Assembly: GCA_030762175.1 (NCBI GenBank)
Contig: CM060833.1
Coordinates: forward strand, 161,574,001 to 161,638,000
Length of the DNA stretch: 64,000 nucleotides
Reading direction: 5' to 3'
Source: Metallyticus violacea
Lineage: Eukaryota; Arthropoda; Insecta; Mantodea; Metallyticidae
Part shown: positions 27,601-41,083 of the stretch, one piece after another
Layout of the letters: each line of letters begins with the position of its first letter
Numbering within the stretch: the stretch's first letter is position 1
Made by a program: the position numbers and the translations under genes
Notes under the pieces: model-generated
Database searches by the model: none
Seen by the model: only the letters and a program-made list of their open reading frames with translations
Told to the model about the DNA's origin: nothing

Positions 27601-30600
27601 GGTTTCAGGTAAAACCCACTCTCATAATAATCTAATTTTGCTTATTTTCAGAAACTATTTTTATTATTTTATTTCAATGGCATATATCTAGTTTTGTAGA
27701 GAAAAAACAAAAATTGCAGCCCTAGAGTGATTTTTAAATCCTTGCTTTGGGTTAACCAAATTTCAGTTTTTAGGTATACCCCCCCCTCCTAATGTCCTAT
27801 TTCCCTGATGTTCAGAAAGTACTTTTCTTATTTTATTTAAATGATATATACCAAGTTTCATTGCAAAAAACAAATATTGGTGCAGCTAGAGCAATTTTTA
27901 AATTTTGGATTTCAGGTATACTCCTACTCATAATAGTCAGATTTTGCTGATTTTTAGAAACTATTTTTTAATGGCATATAGTAAGTTTTGTTGAGAAAAA
28001 ACAAAATTTTCACCTGCTAGAACGATTTTCAAATTTTCACTTTAGGTTAATCCCCATCCCCAATGGTCCAATTTTGCTGGTTAACAAACTCAATGAATCG
28101 TTTGTTCATTGTTTGTTGTATGCCAAATTTTGTTGAGAAAAAGCAAAAATTGTGGGGTTAACAAACTCAATAAATCGTTTGTTAATTGTTCGTTATATGC
28201 TGAATTTTGTTGAGAAAAAACAAAAATTGCAGCTGCCAGGGCCATGCATGCATGCAAAGACACAGGCACATACACATTTTTTCCATCATCATTTTTGGTG
28301 CCTAGTAAGTAGGATCCATGGAGACTTGAACAAAATTTTTTAAAAATCTTTCCATGGGTACAACAGCAAAAGAAATCTTTCGAAATTGCTAGAAATAATA
28401 TATTATAAAGGAACAATATTATTTTCCATTTATTTATTTCTCATCCTTCTCCATACTTCCCCATTTAGTTAGGGGCATTTAAAGTAATGCAACATATTTT
28501 ATCTTGACCAGTTAATCTTGAAATAATATAATATACAATATTAATATATTGAACCTTTGCACACTACCTCATGCATTTGTATATCTTTTTCCACAGTGGC
28601 TGAAATTAATTAGAATGTGTTTTACTAAAATAATGCTCTTTTGCTGATTTTATTTTAAGATGCAGAGTTGGAGAGATGCTGCTGGCTGTGACATGCTTAG
28701 CAGATGAGACAAAACAATGCAAAAATGAACATTTGTTACCGTAGTCCAGTATTTGAAAAAAGAAGTTTTCTTCTTCCCCATAAATGATATGCAGTTCTTG
28801 ATTTTATTTTTCCAGCACAGTTGATGCATCTAACTTACTATACCTTTCATTTTTATTCCTATCGAAATGTTAAAAATGAATTGCCTTTCATACTTTCTTT
28901 TATTTCTCTGAAAACAACAACATTCTTTCTACTTAAATGTAAATTGGAACTTGCACAGTGAAGCTAATCATATTAATTGATATCATTGTATGATTCAGTT
29001 GAACTACACAATCTTAAACCTTCACTTACTTTTCATAAATGTATGGAACCGGTTTCGAGAACATTTAGTTCCCATCTTCAGCCAGGCTAAAGTTCATCTG
29101 TTGGATCATTTGTTGAGCTGTAGGAATGTATATTCTGCTCTGGTGGCAGTGTGATAAACTTGTAGTTTATGTTTTCATCCCCGGCAATGTCGAAGCTTAT
29201 TATGCTGTCTTTGTATTTTAATGAATACAAACAAATAGAAGAAACAGTGGTTAAAAATGGTTTTAAAAAAGAACTAGTACACAAAAAGGTGCAGAAATTC
29301 AAGAGACAAAAACATATCAAAGAAACCACAACACTTTCAGCAAGAAAAGATAAACTAATTTTTAAAAAAATCACATATCATCCATGGTCCACAAAAAAAT
29401 TTCAGAATATTCTTAAAGAATTTAATATTAGGTTGGCACCGATTAATAGATTTAATGTCAAAAACTTATGGATAGATAATGTTAATGACAGTATTCCACA
29501 AGAAGAAAAATCAGGTATTTACAAAATAAATTGTGCAGAATGTGAAAAAATCTACATTGAAAAACAAAGAGAAGCATAGGCACACGGTTAAAGGAACATT
29601 TCAGGAACATAAAGTACAAGCAAATAGAGAAATCAGCAGTAGCATATCATTTTTGGACACAAAATCGCGACATAATAAATAAAGCAAAATTATTAAAATC
29701 AGTACAAGGACCTACAGAATTAGCAACCTGGGAGAAAATCTACATCTACAAATACAAAGACAGCATAATGAACTTCGACATTGCCGGGGATGAAAACATA
29801 AACTACTACATCACACCGCCACCAGAGTAGAATACACATTCCTACAGCGCAACGAATGATTCGACAGTTGAACTTTAGCCTGGCTGAATATGGGAACTAA
29901 ATGTTTTCGAAACCGGTTCCATACATTTATGAAAAGTAAGTGAAGCTTTAAGAGTGTGTAGTTCAACTGAATCATACAATGATATCAATTAAACATTCTT
30001 TCTGTTATATTTTGTCTAGAATTTAGGCTTTCATGGCCAATGTCACATGAAGAAACTAGCTTCTCCATGCCGTAGAGCTGTACTTTACAAGAATTCCTTC
30101 TCTCTCCAGAGCAATGTTGCACTGAAACTCCTTTTCTTTCCCTAAGGCTGATGATTTTGTTTCTTCATATTTTGTCCTAGTTGATTTTCACATCTAAGGT
30201 TTCCAAAAAACATCTTATACTATATTCTATACTTTCATTATGTTTTTGTCACCTCTACATCAATAATGTGACAGCCACAGGAAATAATAAATGGTGGTGA
30301 ATGTAGAAGTATTAGCCTACCTGTTCATGAGTTCCATGCCGATATCAGTAATCATTGTGCCAAAACGAGTACGCAACTGACTGATTGGATATTCTGTAAA
30401 TGTCATCTTCTGTACAGCTGGAAGCTTATTGTAACCTGGCCATATCTTTTCATTTGGGGTTCCCAAATCCTACAAAAATAACCAGAATCAATTAGCACAA
30501 GAGGAAGGAAGCAAAAAAAGAAAGAAAATCTCTCTCTTGAATGCCACATTGTGCTCATGATTTTAAATGTAAAAAGATGGTTCAAAAGTTGTAGGAATTC

Positions 30601-33600
30601 ATATAATCTTTCGAAAAGCTATTATAGTGAGAAATCAACTGTACTGTCAATCAATAACATTCTAATGAAGACATTAGTGAGCAAAGGATGTCTGTAAGAA
30701 TAATGCTGCAAACCCGGAACTTAAAATACAATTCACTCTTCAATCAATCCTTTACATATTAAAGTGATAGTTTTCACAAATAATGTTATTTTATTAACTG
30801 AAGGAGAAACAGAAAATTATTAAAATATGGAAATGCAAAATATAGCTGAAAGGTCAAGAAACAATAAAATCAGTTTAAATAAAATTTAAATTAAGCCTGG
30901 TTCTCAGAAGAATCAGCCAAAAAAAAATTGTGCATATTTCTACATAATAAACAACTAGAGCAAGTCAATCAACCTAAAATATATTATTATACGTAGGAAT
31001 ACCAGATTCAATTTGAATTTGGAAGTCAGGAATGTGATCAAATTGGTTTTAACAAATCTTAGTTTCAAGAACTGGCATAATTTTCAACCAATCAATCTGT
31101 AAGGCAGGAATGTGACTGAATTGGTTTTAACAAATCTTAAATTCCAAAAATTGGTAAGCTTAATTTTCAACCAAGTTTATTTATTCTTCTTACTTTCCAG
31201 TCATCAGCAATAAGAATTATGATTAAAAAGTATTGCTTTAACTCGAATATAATAGATTAATAAAACAGCGTTACTCATTTGTTTCCTGAAAATGCTCCTT
31301 CAGTCCCTGAGAAAAAATCAGGAAAAAAAGCAATCAACTCTGAGATAGAACCATTGCAATTATTTTATTTATATTGCTTGTATCATGTCAGCCCACATAC
31401 AACAATGGTGAGGCACTCATGACCTCCAATCCCTTCACCATATAGTTTACACATCAGCAAGATGTACAGAACTTGTTCATTCTCTCTATAAATCTATGAA
31501 AATCAAGAGATAAAGGCACAAGATATTACTATTTATAAAAGAAAAAATTCTGCCCTTCCTATCACATGGAGTACCCATGTGGATACTAACTTTAGCAACA
31601 CAATATAACCAAACAAAATACAAAAGAACGCATAAGTTAATAAAAATAATATTACATCTTCACTTTACTGATCAGTCAGACAAATGCAATGTGTTAGTAT
31701 TTGATTAACCAGCAAAATGGAAATCTAATATTATATTTATTAGCCTGTGCCCCCCTTGCATTTTGTTTGGTTATAATGTGTTGTTTAGGCTAATATCTAC
31801 ATGGGTTCTTCATGTGATAGCATGGGTAGAATTTTTTCATTGGTAAACAACAATATCTTGAGCCTTTCTATCCGGATTTTCTTAGGCTTACAGAGAGAGT
31901 GAATAAGTTTTGTGCATATTGCTGATACTAACACATTGCATCTGTCTGATTAACCAGCAAAATGAAGAACCTATATAAGGGTTTACAACCTCAAAAGGGA
32001 GGAGATTTACAGTTGGGCCAGACATGGCACTTTAGCTCAGATGGTTAGAGTATTGGCAGAGTAATCTGAAGATATGTGGTTTGGTTTGAGTCTTGGCTGT
32101 GTTGTTGAATATTTTCTATTTTATTCCAATATAAGAATAGCTAAAGTTTTCAAATGAAGCTCTGTGCATAGTGATAATTAAATAAAATATTAATAAAAAT
32201 AGAAGAGTAATGCTAGTTGATGCAATATCTCTCTTTTACAAAAACCAGAACTATAACTCATAGTTAATGCTAATTACTGTCAATTTTGCAATTAACAAAT
32301 ATGTGGCTGGGAACAGACTCCTTTTCCAGTCCACAACATTGCAGCAAAAGAAATACAGAACATACCAATAACATAAGGGATGGTGCTGCATTACAATAAG
32401 AAAAATAGGCGATGAAAGCCTACCACTTGACCTACCCTCTTCATTTGAAAATTGGTGATTTGGACATAATTAAAAAGTATATACAATGTGAAATATACAC
32501 TGGAAGCAGGAGCATAAAAGGAGTAGAAGCACATCTTGCCATATTTACAAACCAACTTTTACATATAAATTGAAATTTAAGTTATACAGCAGATGTGCAA
32601 AAATCAAGCAGAACAATTAGTTATTACAAAAAAAAACTCTAAGAAGAAAACAATTAAGCTAAATCAATAAAATGACACAGAACATAGCCTACATAATCAG
32701 ATCATACCAGATACACAATGAACTAACAGAAAATAAAAAACATCAGAAACAAAATTCATATTCTTGAAGAAGACGACTGTATAATTGGATTCAGCTGAAT
32801 AAAAACTCTTGTAGGTGAACTAAACAGCTCAACTGGCAAAACAGGAAGCAATAATTTAGAATTAAAATGTAAATTGGAACTTGCACAGTGAAGTCAATCA
32901 TATAATTGATATTATTGTATGATTACATGAACTACATGGTCTTAATGGTTCACTTACTTGTCATAATATACAGAACCGGTTTCGAGAACATTTTGTTCTC
33001 ATCTTCAGCCAGGCTAAAATTCAACTTTTGGATATTTCGTTAAGCTGTCGGAATGTGTATTCTGCTCTGGTGGCAGTGTGATAAACTTGTAGTTTATGTT
33101 TTCATTCCCGGTAGTTTTGAAGTTCACTAGACTGTCTTTGTATTTGTAGATGTAGATTTTCTCCCAAGTTGCTAGTTCTGTAAGTCCTTGTACTGATTTT
33201 AATAATTTTGTTTTATTCTCTATATCATGATTTTCTGTCCAAAAATGATATGCTACTGCTGATTTCTCTATTTGTTTGTACTTTATGTTCCTGAAATGTT
33301 CCTTTAACCGTGTGATTATGTTTCTCTTTGTTTTTCCAATGTAAATTTTTTCACATTCTGCACAATTTATTTTGTAAATACCTGCTTTTTCTCTTGTGGA
33401 ATACTATCAGTGGGCTTATAACATTAAATCTTTTTTTTTGTAGCCCATGGATGATATGTGAATTTTTTAAAAATTAGTTTATCTTTTCTTGCTGAAAGTG
33501 TGTGGTTTCTTTGATATGTTTTTGTCTCTTGAATTTCTGCACCTTTTTGTGTACTAGTTCTTTTTTAAAACCATTTTTAACCACTGTTTCTTCTATTTGT

Positions 33601-35618
33601 TTGTATTCATTAAAATATTCTTCTTTGCTAATTTGTAGGTTAACTAGCCAGTGTGTTAAACTGTTGATAACTGCGTGTTTGTGCGATGCACGATTAAAAC
33701 TGTCAGCTTTGATGCGATTATCTGCATGTGTGTTCTTTCTGTATATTCCAAATTCCAAGTTTCCTTGACGATTCATACTTTAATACTTTAATATCCAAGA
33801 ATAGCAACATGTTATCTGTTTCTGTTTTGTATGTAAACAACGTTTCTATCCTAAACTTAGGTATTTATTTATTATACTAAACTCCAGTGTAAATACCGGA
33901 GTTTAGTGTAAAAATGAATACCTAAGTTTAGGATATATTACCACTTCATTGTCAACAGCTTCATAAGTACAATATTTAGATATGTTTCTATCTTGTATAT
34001 TCAAAAGATTTTAATATCAGGTTGGCACTGGTTAATAGATTTAATGTTAAAAACCTGCTAACAGATAATATGAATGACAATATTCACAAGAGAAAAAATC
34101 AGGTATTTACAAAATAAATTGTGCAGAATGCAAAAAAATTTACATTGGAAAAACAAAGAGAAACATAATCACATGGTTAAAGGAATATTTCAGGAGCATA
34201 AAGTACAAGCAAATAGAGAAATCAGCAGTAGCATATCATTTTTGGACAGAAAACCACGACATAGTGAATAAAGCAAATTTATTAAAATCAGTACAAGGAC
34301 CTACAGAACTAGCAACTTGGAAGAAAATCTACATCTACAAATACAAAGACAGTCTAATGAACTTCAAAATGCCAGGGATGAAAACATAAACTACAAGTTT
34401 ATCACACTGCCACCAGAGCAGAACATTCCCACAGCTTAACGAATTATCCAATAGTTGAATTTTAGCCTGGCCGATGATGAGAACAAAATGTTCTTGAAAC
34501 CGGTTCTATATATTATGACAAGTAAGTGAAGCATTAAGAGTGTGTAGTTGAACTAAATCATACAATAGTATCAAGTAAGTTAGAAGTTTGTAATTAAGTA
34601 ATTCCCAAAAGACAGGTAATAAAAGAAACACAAGAAATGAGCATATAAGTGAAAATTGACTATAAAGGGGGAAGCTGCTTCCCCAAGGTAAAGGATAGAT
34701 TCTTTGATTTATAAATTTCACAGGTCTTAGCTCTGGGCATGGAAAACTTGGGTTATATCATTATTGATTCAAGACTTTGGATAGCTTAGAATGTTTATGT
34801 AAAATGGTGCAAATATTAGATCCTAAAATGTTTAAATGATATTAACTAATGCTGTATTGTTGATAAGGAAATCCTTTAATTTTCTTGCTCTCCAATATTT
34901 TGCATACGTAAAGGATTTAAGTCATTGCTGAATGTGATCCCGATCCATATCTTCTTTAAGACTGCATAGTGGACATAGTAATAAAGAAATTAGTCAACTC
35001 TACTTGCTTCTCCAGGCAATCATGACTCATAATTAATTAGAATGTTGTAATTACACTTTTCTGTGGGAAATCTGGATTTATATTTCATTTTCTACCAAGA
35101 CATTCCCATCTCTTATTTTCTGAATGTTCATGAAAATTCAGAAAATTAAATTAAATTTAAAAATTGAGTTAGTCAATCTTTCAACTCCATGAAACAAATT
35201 TGTCACTGTTTTGTATAATATTACTTCCATTTCTGGTTAAGATCATCAATGGCATTATTACTAATCAAACCTCAATGTGATGGTACCCAGTAAAAAAACT
35301 ATAATTTTCTTAAGTTTAATTAGATGATACATGATTTTTCTAATATTCCATGATTTATTGGCTTTTAGATAAACAGCAATAGTTATTCATAACTGCTATA
35401 GCTGATATAAAAGATTTTCAAGTGCTGTAGAGATGGCTTCTATTTTTTCCATCAAAAATTGAAGTACCATAAACTTTATAAAATAAAAAAGTTGTCATAT
35501 AACTCCAGCACCTGCTGTATTTTGGTTTGGCAATACGAATCCATCAGTAAAAATATGGAGGCATTCATGAATAGGGCATCTACAGGGCTTTCACGTAAAA
35601 ACTATCCCACTTGTAGTG

Positions 35619-35684
<66 letters not shown>

Positions 35685-38600
35685 CAACAACAATAATAAT
35701 TTTATTTCATTTGGGAAAGTTAAGACATTAAGATCCTGACATTATGTATAACATTTTATGTATATAAAATGTTATACATAATCTTTTTTTTTTTTTCAAT
35801 AATTACATTCTAGCAATAAAGTATTAGACTCTTACGAAATCAATAAAAATGCCACTGCATTTTCTTTCCTATTGAGAAATACATTTTGATTTCTTGACCA
35901 ATCTGTTTATTAATTGATTCTAATTCCCAAGCCCAACTTGATATGGGAAAACAAGTTTTGTGATTGTAAAAATTTGATACCATTTTTTCATGATTTTATC
36001 TCAGCTAGGAGACTTAATTTTTTCACTTTTTATGACAACAGTTCTCTTATACTAAAATTTGGGTGCAAATAAAATAATCCATGTAGTGGCATTACAAAAC
36101 TTCTCCAAAAAAAAATCAAGACAAATACTCACAGTCAGTAATGCCATAGTCACATTCTACTGGAACTGTGAAGGGATTATTTTGACCAATACAGAGCCTT
36201 GTGATGAATATGTTAATTTCCACAGTATATGTAAAAACTCTTATTTAAAGCAGTTCCTGAGCATCCATTCTCACAAAGATGTGAGCAAATTTATTTTTCT
36301 TTACGACCATATGAAACTATATACTCGACTTTCACCTGAGAGATTTTACATGAAGGAATTTGACAATGATGAGAAGTCACAGCACACAGTATGAAAATAG
36401 ATGAGAGACTACAGATCTGAAAATGGTTCTGCAATTTTACACAGGATCTGACATGGTGGCATAAAGTTGCAAGATTATACTGAAATATATCTTTGTATAG
36501 TGAGAGAATATAGAACAATTCAGCATATTTGAAAATGAAATAAAATAAACTTGAGAGAATTTAAATATTGAATGCCCCATTTCCACCTGCTATGCAACAA
36601 ATGGCAATATCATTAAATTATAGATTCAGTTCTACAAGGCCAATAACCACTGTTCAATTTAAACAATAAGACTCTCTATAACATTTCCACAATGCCCATA
36701 AATTCTGTATGCACTGAATTTGAAATCATCTCTTTTCCCTTTATTCTTATGAAAATAGCTTATTAACATGAACACATTAATGAAAACCTAAATGCTTTGT
36801 TTGTCCTACATTATAAGCTACAGTGAGACTTCATAATCTTTCACAGCTGGTATCACACATAGAAAAACTCCCAGGCTTGTAAACTATGTTCTACTTAAGT
36901 CTTGTACTTACGAAGCTGTTGACAATGGAGATGGAGATGGTTTAAATGGAGATGGTTTAAATTTTGGAATTCACAGAAAAGAAACACATACAGAAAACTA
37001 CATTAAAAATAAGAGTTATAACCCCATCCCACATAAATATGCAATTTTTTACAGTTTGGCACACAGATTGATGAATATTCCACTCACAAAAGCAGAATAC
37101 AAAATGGAATATAAACAAATAATACAGACAGCTATAAAGAATGGTTTCAACAAGGACACGGTGATAAAAATTCTCAAAAAATCAAAAAGACAAAAAGAGA
37201 TAAGGGAAGTTTCCACATTGAAAAATATAAAAGAAGAATTCAAATTCAAAAGTTTCACATACCATCCAATTTACCACAACAAGTTCAAAAAAATCTTCAA
37301 AGAACATGGAATAATTTTAGCCCCAAGGAACAGATACAACATCAAGAATTTGTTAGGTTGCACTCTAAAAGACCCCATACCACCAGAACAAAAATCAGGA
37401 ATTTATGAAATAAAATGTGCAGATTGTGAAATGAGCTACATAGGAAAAACAAAAAGAAATTTGGAAATTAGAAGGAAAGAACATTTTAGAAACATTCGAT
37501 TTAAACAGGTGGATAAATCAGCAGTGGCAGCTCACTTTTGGACCAAAAATCATGAAATAAAACCGGGAATAAAGCTGTTAAAACATCTTCATAGCCCTTT
37601 GGAGTTGTCCACTTGGGAAAGAATTTTCATATTGAAAAATAAACAAAGCCTAATGAATTTCGAGTTTCCTCCCATAGACGAGCTCAGCGACTTCCTACTT
37701 CAACCAACAGAGGCCACCACAGGAACAGCAGTTTGTCCAGCCATATTTTCAAATAGCAGAGGTTCAGTCAGCAACTGAAGATGGGAGAGATTCTCCCGAA
37801 ACGCGTCTTACTTAAGAGTAAGTGGGAGAAAAAAAAAAAAAAAAAAAAAAAAATGGAGTTAGTGTAAGAATGTGTATACATGAGTTGAAGTATGTTCTAC
37901 TTGCTTATTCCTCTTCCCAGACTTTTTTTACTATTCCCTTGACAGACATCTTGGCAATGTCTAAGTGTCTTGGGAGATGCCAATTGTGGCCAATACATCT
38001 GTCAAAACATTTTGATCTCGTCACTGCCAAGATAAGAGTAGATGAAATGTCTGTAAGAGGAAGGAGCCCGTAGACCATAGACTACGAGCTTGGGAGTTTT
38101 TCTATTTACATATAATGAGATTATCATGTAATATATGGTAGATCAAGTTTAAGAGAATAACATAATATTTTTAAATTTTGCCTTTCAAATTATTCTCTAA
38201 CTGAGCAATATGGTTAATTTATTCTACTTTGATCAAAAGTATATAGAAGCAGATCGCTATTGCAGGGCATGAGGTAAGGGAATGTTCATCTTCTACTTTT
38301 TGTGAATATATGGATGGAACTGTTTTGTGAATAGTTAAATATACCTTGTCTAACATAAGTACTATTGCAGAACTTTGGTTAATACATAGTACAGGCAAAA
38401 TATAGCCACCATACATATAATCAGGTTTACCTTAAATATTCTGTTTAATTGGTCCACTTCTGATTTTCCTGGAAACAGAGGTTCCATAGATAAAAATTCT
38501 CCAAAGATGCAACCTACTGACCACATATCAACAGGTGTTGAATATTCCTGTAACGAAAAAAATCACTAAGTAGAAAATAGTGCCAGGTAAAATCAGCATA

Positions 38601-40096
38601 TAAGGAAGGAAAGTAATAATTCAGCACTAAAGCAATATTTGTACAGAATGATTTATCCAAAAACTATTCTGATTCATTCATGTTTAAATGAATCCCCTTC
38701 CCAAATAAATTGAAGGGAGTGAAAATTGAATGTTTCCTTTAAAGTATAAACCAAATTTGCAATATTTTATACATTTGCATCTGCCAAATTTGCAATGTTT
38801 CATACATTTGCATCTGTTCAATTAATTACAGCTAAAATATTATGTCAATAACTGGAACTAAAGTGTCATGTGAGTTTTATAGATTTCTGTCTAAATTATT
38901 TCCTGAAAGTGATACAAATTTCAGCCATTTTATATAATATTACAAAAGGGTAAATTTTATTATTCTTTAAATATATAATTAGTTCAATCAAAATATTACT
39001 TTGTTTATACAAAACTATAACCACAAAAATCAAACTGCACTTTTGCAGAATTACATCTCTGCAAATTAGGTGCAACAGACTAAAGAGAATATTCAATTTA
39101 TCCTATGTAATCAGAAGAGGAAATATGCAATTTATTGCTGCAGTACTGGAAGTTAAACATGAGACTTACTGGAAACCGTCTGAGCATCACCATTCATCAT
39201 TTATCAAAAATGGTACAATCTGCTGTAAAAATGTTAATTACAAAATTGCTACAATGAAAATCCTTTTCCATGAGGACACTTCCTTTTTCACTTTTAATTC
39301 ACTTAACCCTATTATACCTGCTCTACTCAAAGCAAGTCCCTCCCTTACCCTTTTGTTACAAACATCTACATATTTTTCTTGTCCCCATTCTTTCTTAAAT
39401 TTCTTGTAATATTTCAAGATACTCTTGTCTTGTAGACTACTCCATATTTCTTACTTTTCAATATCATCTATCCTTTGTTTCACCTTATTCCATAATTCTT
39501 GTCTACTGATTATGTGCTTTTCATCTAAGTTGCCTATACAATCTCATGGACTATTCTCTTTATTTGAGTTAGTCAACTTCTTTCCCCTTTTACTTTCTCT
39601 AATGTCCATATGCAATCTTTAAACCATGTCTCCTTCTTCCCTGGATGCTATCTTATACCAATATTTCAATATACATTTAACTACCATGCTTTTCCTGCCA
39701 ACTCTCCCCAATTCAACCACTGCTACCCCATTTGGAACTGCCCTCAGTATTTCAAGTACCATTTTACAAAATGCTCTATGAATATGGTCAATAAACTCCC
39801 ATTCTTTCTACATGCCCCAAATTAACCCCATACATAATTTTTTATTCAATTGTAGAATAAATTCTCTCGAGCCTTGCTACATTCATGCTTTGTATCTTCT
39901 TTAATCAGGTTCTTAAAATATTAATAGTTAATTTTCCCTTTCCTAGTATATTCTTTCCTTGTTCTGTGCATCTTCCATTAATTTTAATCCCTAATACAAT
40001 ATTGTAGTTTCAGATATGAGAAGTATGAAGGAGCAGAATGTTGTCACATCTTGTATGCCTATGTTTGATTAATATGATTTAAAATTAATTGAATGG

Positions 40097-40136
<40 letters not shown>

Positions 40137-41042
40137 TTAAATTAAACCAATGTATGATGATTTAGTGATATATTTTCAATTTATATCCAAATAAAATAAA
40201 ATTGCCCTAAATGTGTATTTTTACAAAACTTTAAACAGAAAGATTGCTCTTCTGTAACATTAAAAAGTAACTACATCAAGTATCTTTTGCATCTTGCTGC
40301 AGAAATATACTTTGATGACATCACCATAAGTTTTTTTTTTTTTTTTTTTTTTTTTTTGAGTAGTGTTTAATGCCCATTTCTAGTACTGAGGCACCACAGG
40401 CGGTATATAAGAGACAGTCTTAAGTGCTACACTAAATGCATATAAATTCTGTAAGTAAGGTATATAGACCTTGTATTTGCAGATTGCAGGTTCACCATTT
40501 TTCCACTAGCAATGAATCAATCAATAAGATGAGAAAGAACATATAGTTCTTTTCATTATTGTGCATTCAAGGTATGATATAGTTGAGCAATTTGCCTATT
40601 TATATCTTTTAATGCCACAATTTTCATTTCCTTTAAGAGTTTTATGCAGGTCACCAGTATACCTGTCATATTCTCTACTATGATGTAAATTGTAGTGACA
40701 TTTCAAATTAATTCTCTTTCATTGATTTATGTTTTGCAAAGTATACATTTAGCATCCCTTCAAATTCAACGAAGAACAACTTATAATTTCCATTAAATGC
40801 AAATGTTGATTATTGTAGTGGCCAGTTTATGACATCACAAATGTTAGCTCATAAGCTGTGTTTTTATGAGCATCAACTACTGCTGGTCCACTGTAATGTT
40901 TCTCCAATATCAAGTTGTTTTTTTTTTTCCCCTCCATTAGAACACACAATTTTCAGTTAGAAATTCTATAATTTATCTATCCTGTTTACCTAAATCTAAA
41001 AGCACATCTTTATGTGGAACTGGAATACCAGCAAATTCTATA

Positions 41043-41083
<41 letters not shown>

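Larger units (their letters stand above)
32865..34575. mobile_element. Second inverted Penelope-like element (PLE-1)
   Basis: The left arm (32865..33840) is antisense: reading the minus strand from 33776 gives [39 protein letters not shown] and then the GIY-YIG region. The right arm (about 34005..34575) is sense with KSGIYKIN- and IYIGKT-like segments in broken frames. Both arms end in the PLE-1 3' terminus (GTAAGTGAAGCATTAAGAGT on the right). A separate hairpin lies at the junction (33847..33935). The GIYRK part belongs to the connector upstream of the endonuclease. No clear duplication was seen at the ends. Confidence 0.8.
36897..37890 (+). mobile_element. Penelope-like element, second subfamily (PLE-2), 5'-truncated
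   Basis: The unit is flanked by the 12-bp direct repeat TATGTTCTACTT at 36885..36896 and 37891..37902. It contains a long endonuclease ORF (36930..37778), a hammerhead-like motif (37775..37808), the terminal sequence GTCTTACTTAAGAGTAAGTG, a poly(A) run (37830..37852) and about 38 further bases before the duplication. Coding and terminal sequence differ clearly from PLE-1. Confidence 0.85.

Noticed and set aside
27586..28250. CRISPR-like array
   Set aside because: The repeated units are about 150 bp, diverged and without spacers; the DNA is eukaryotic.
32022..32103. Functional tRNA gene
   Set aside because: Box B is mutated and the stems do not close; treated as a tRNA-like repeat.
35459..35731. 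90-codon ORF with a poly-Ile run
   Set aside because: It is a frame through the (AAT)n tract.
36930..37778. Host GIY-YIG nuclease gene
   Set aside because: The connector, the CCHH residues, the terminal hammerhead-like motif and the flanking duplication show it belongs to a Penelope-like element.
39125..39825. Series of ORFs in pyrimidine-rich DNA
   Set aside because: Composition explains the open frames; no motif is present.
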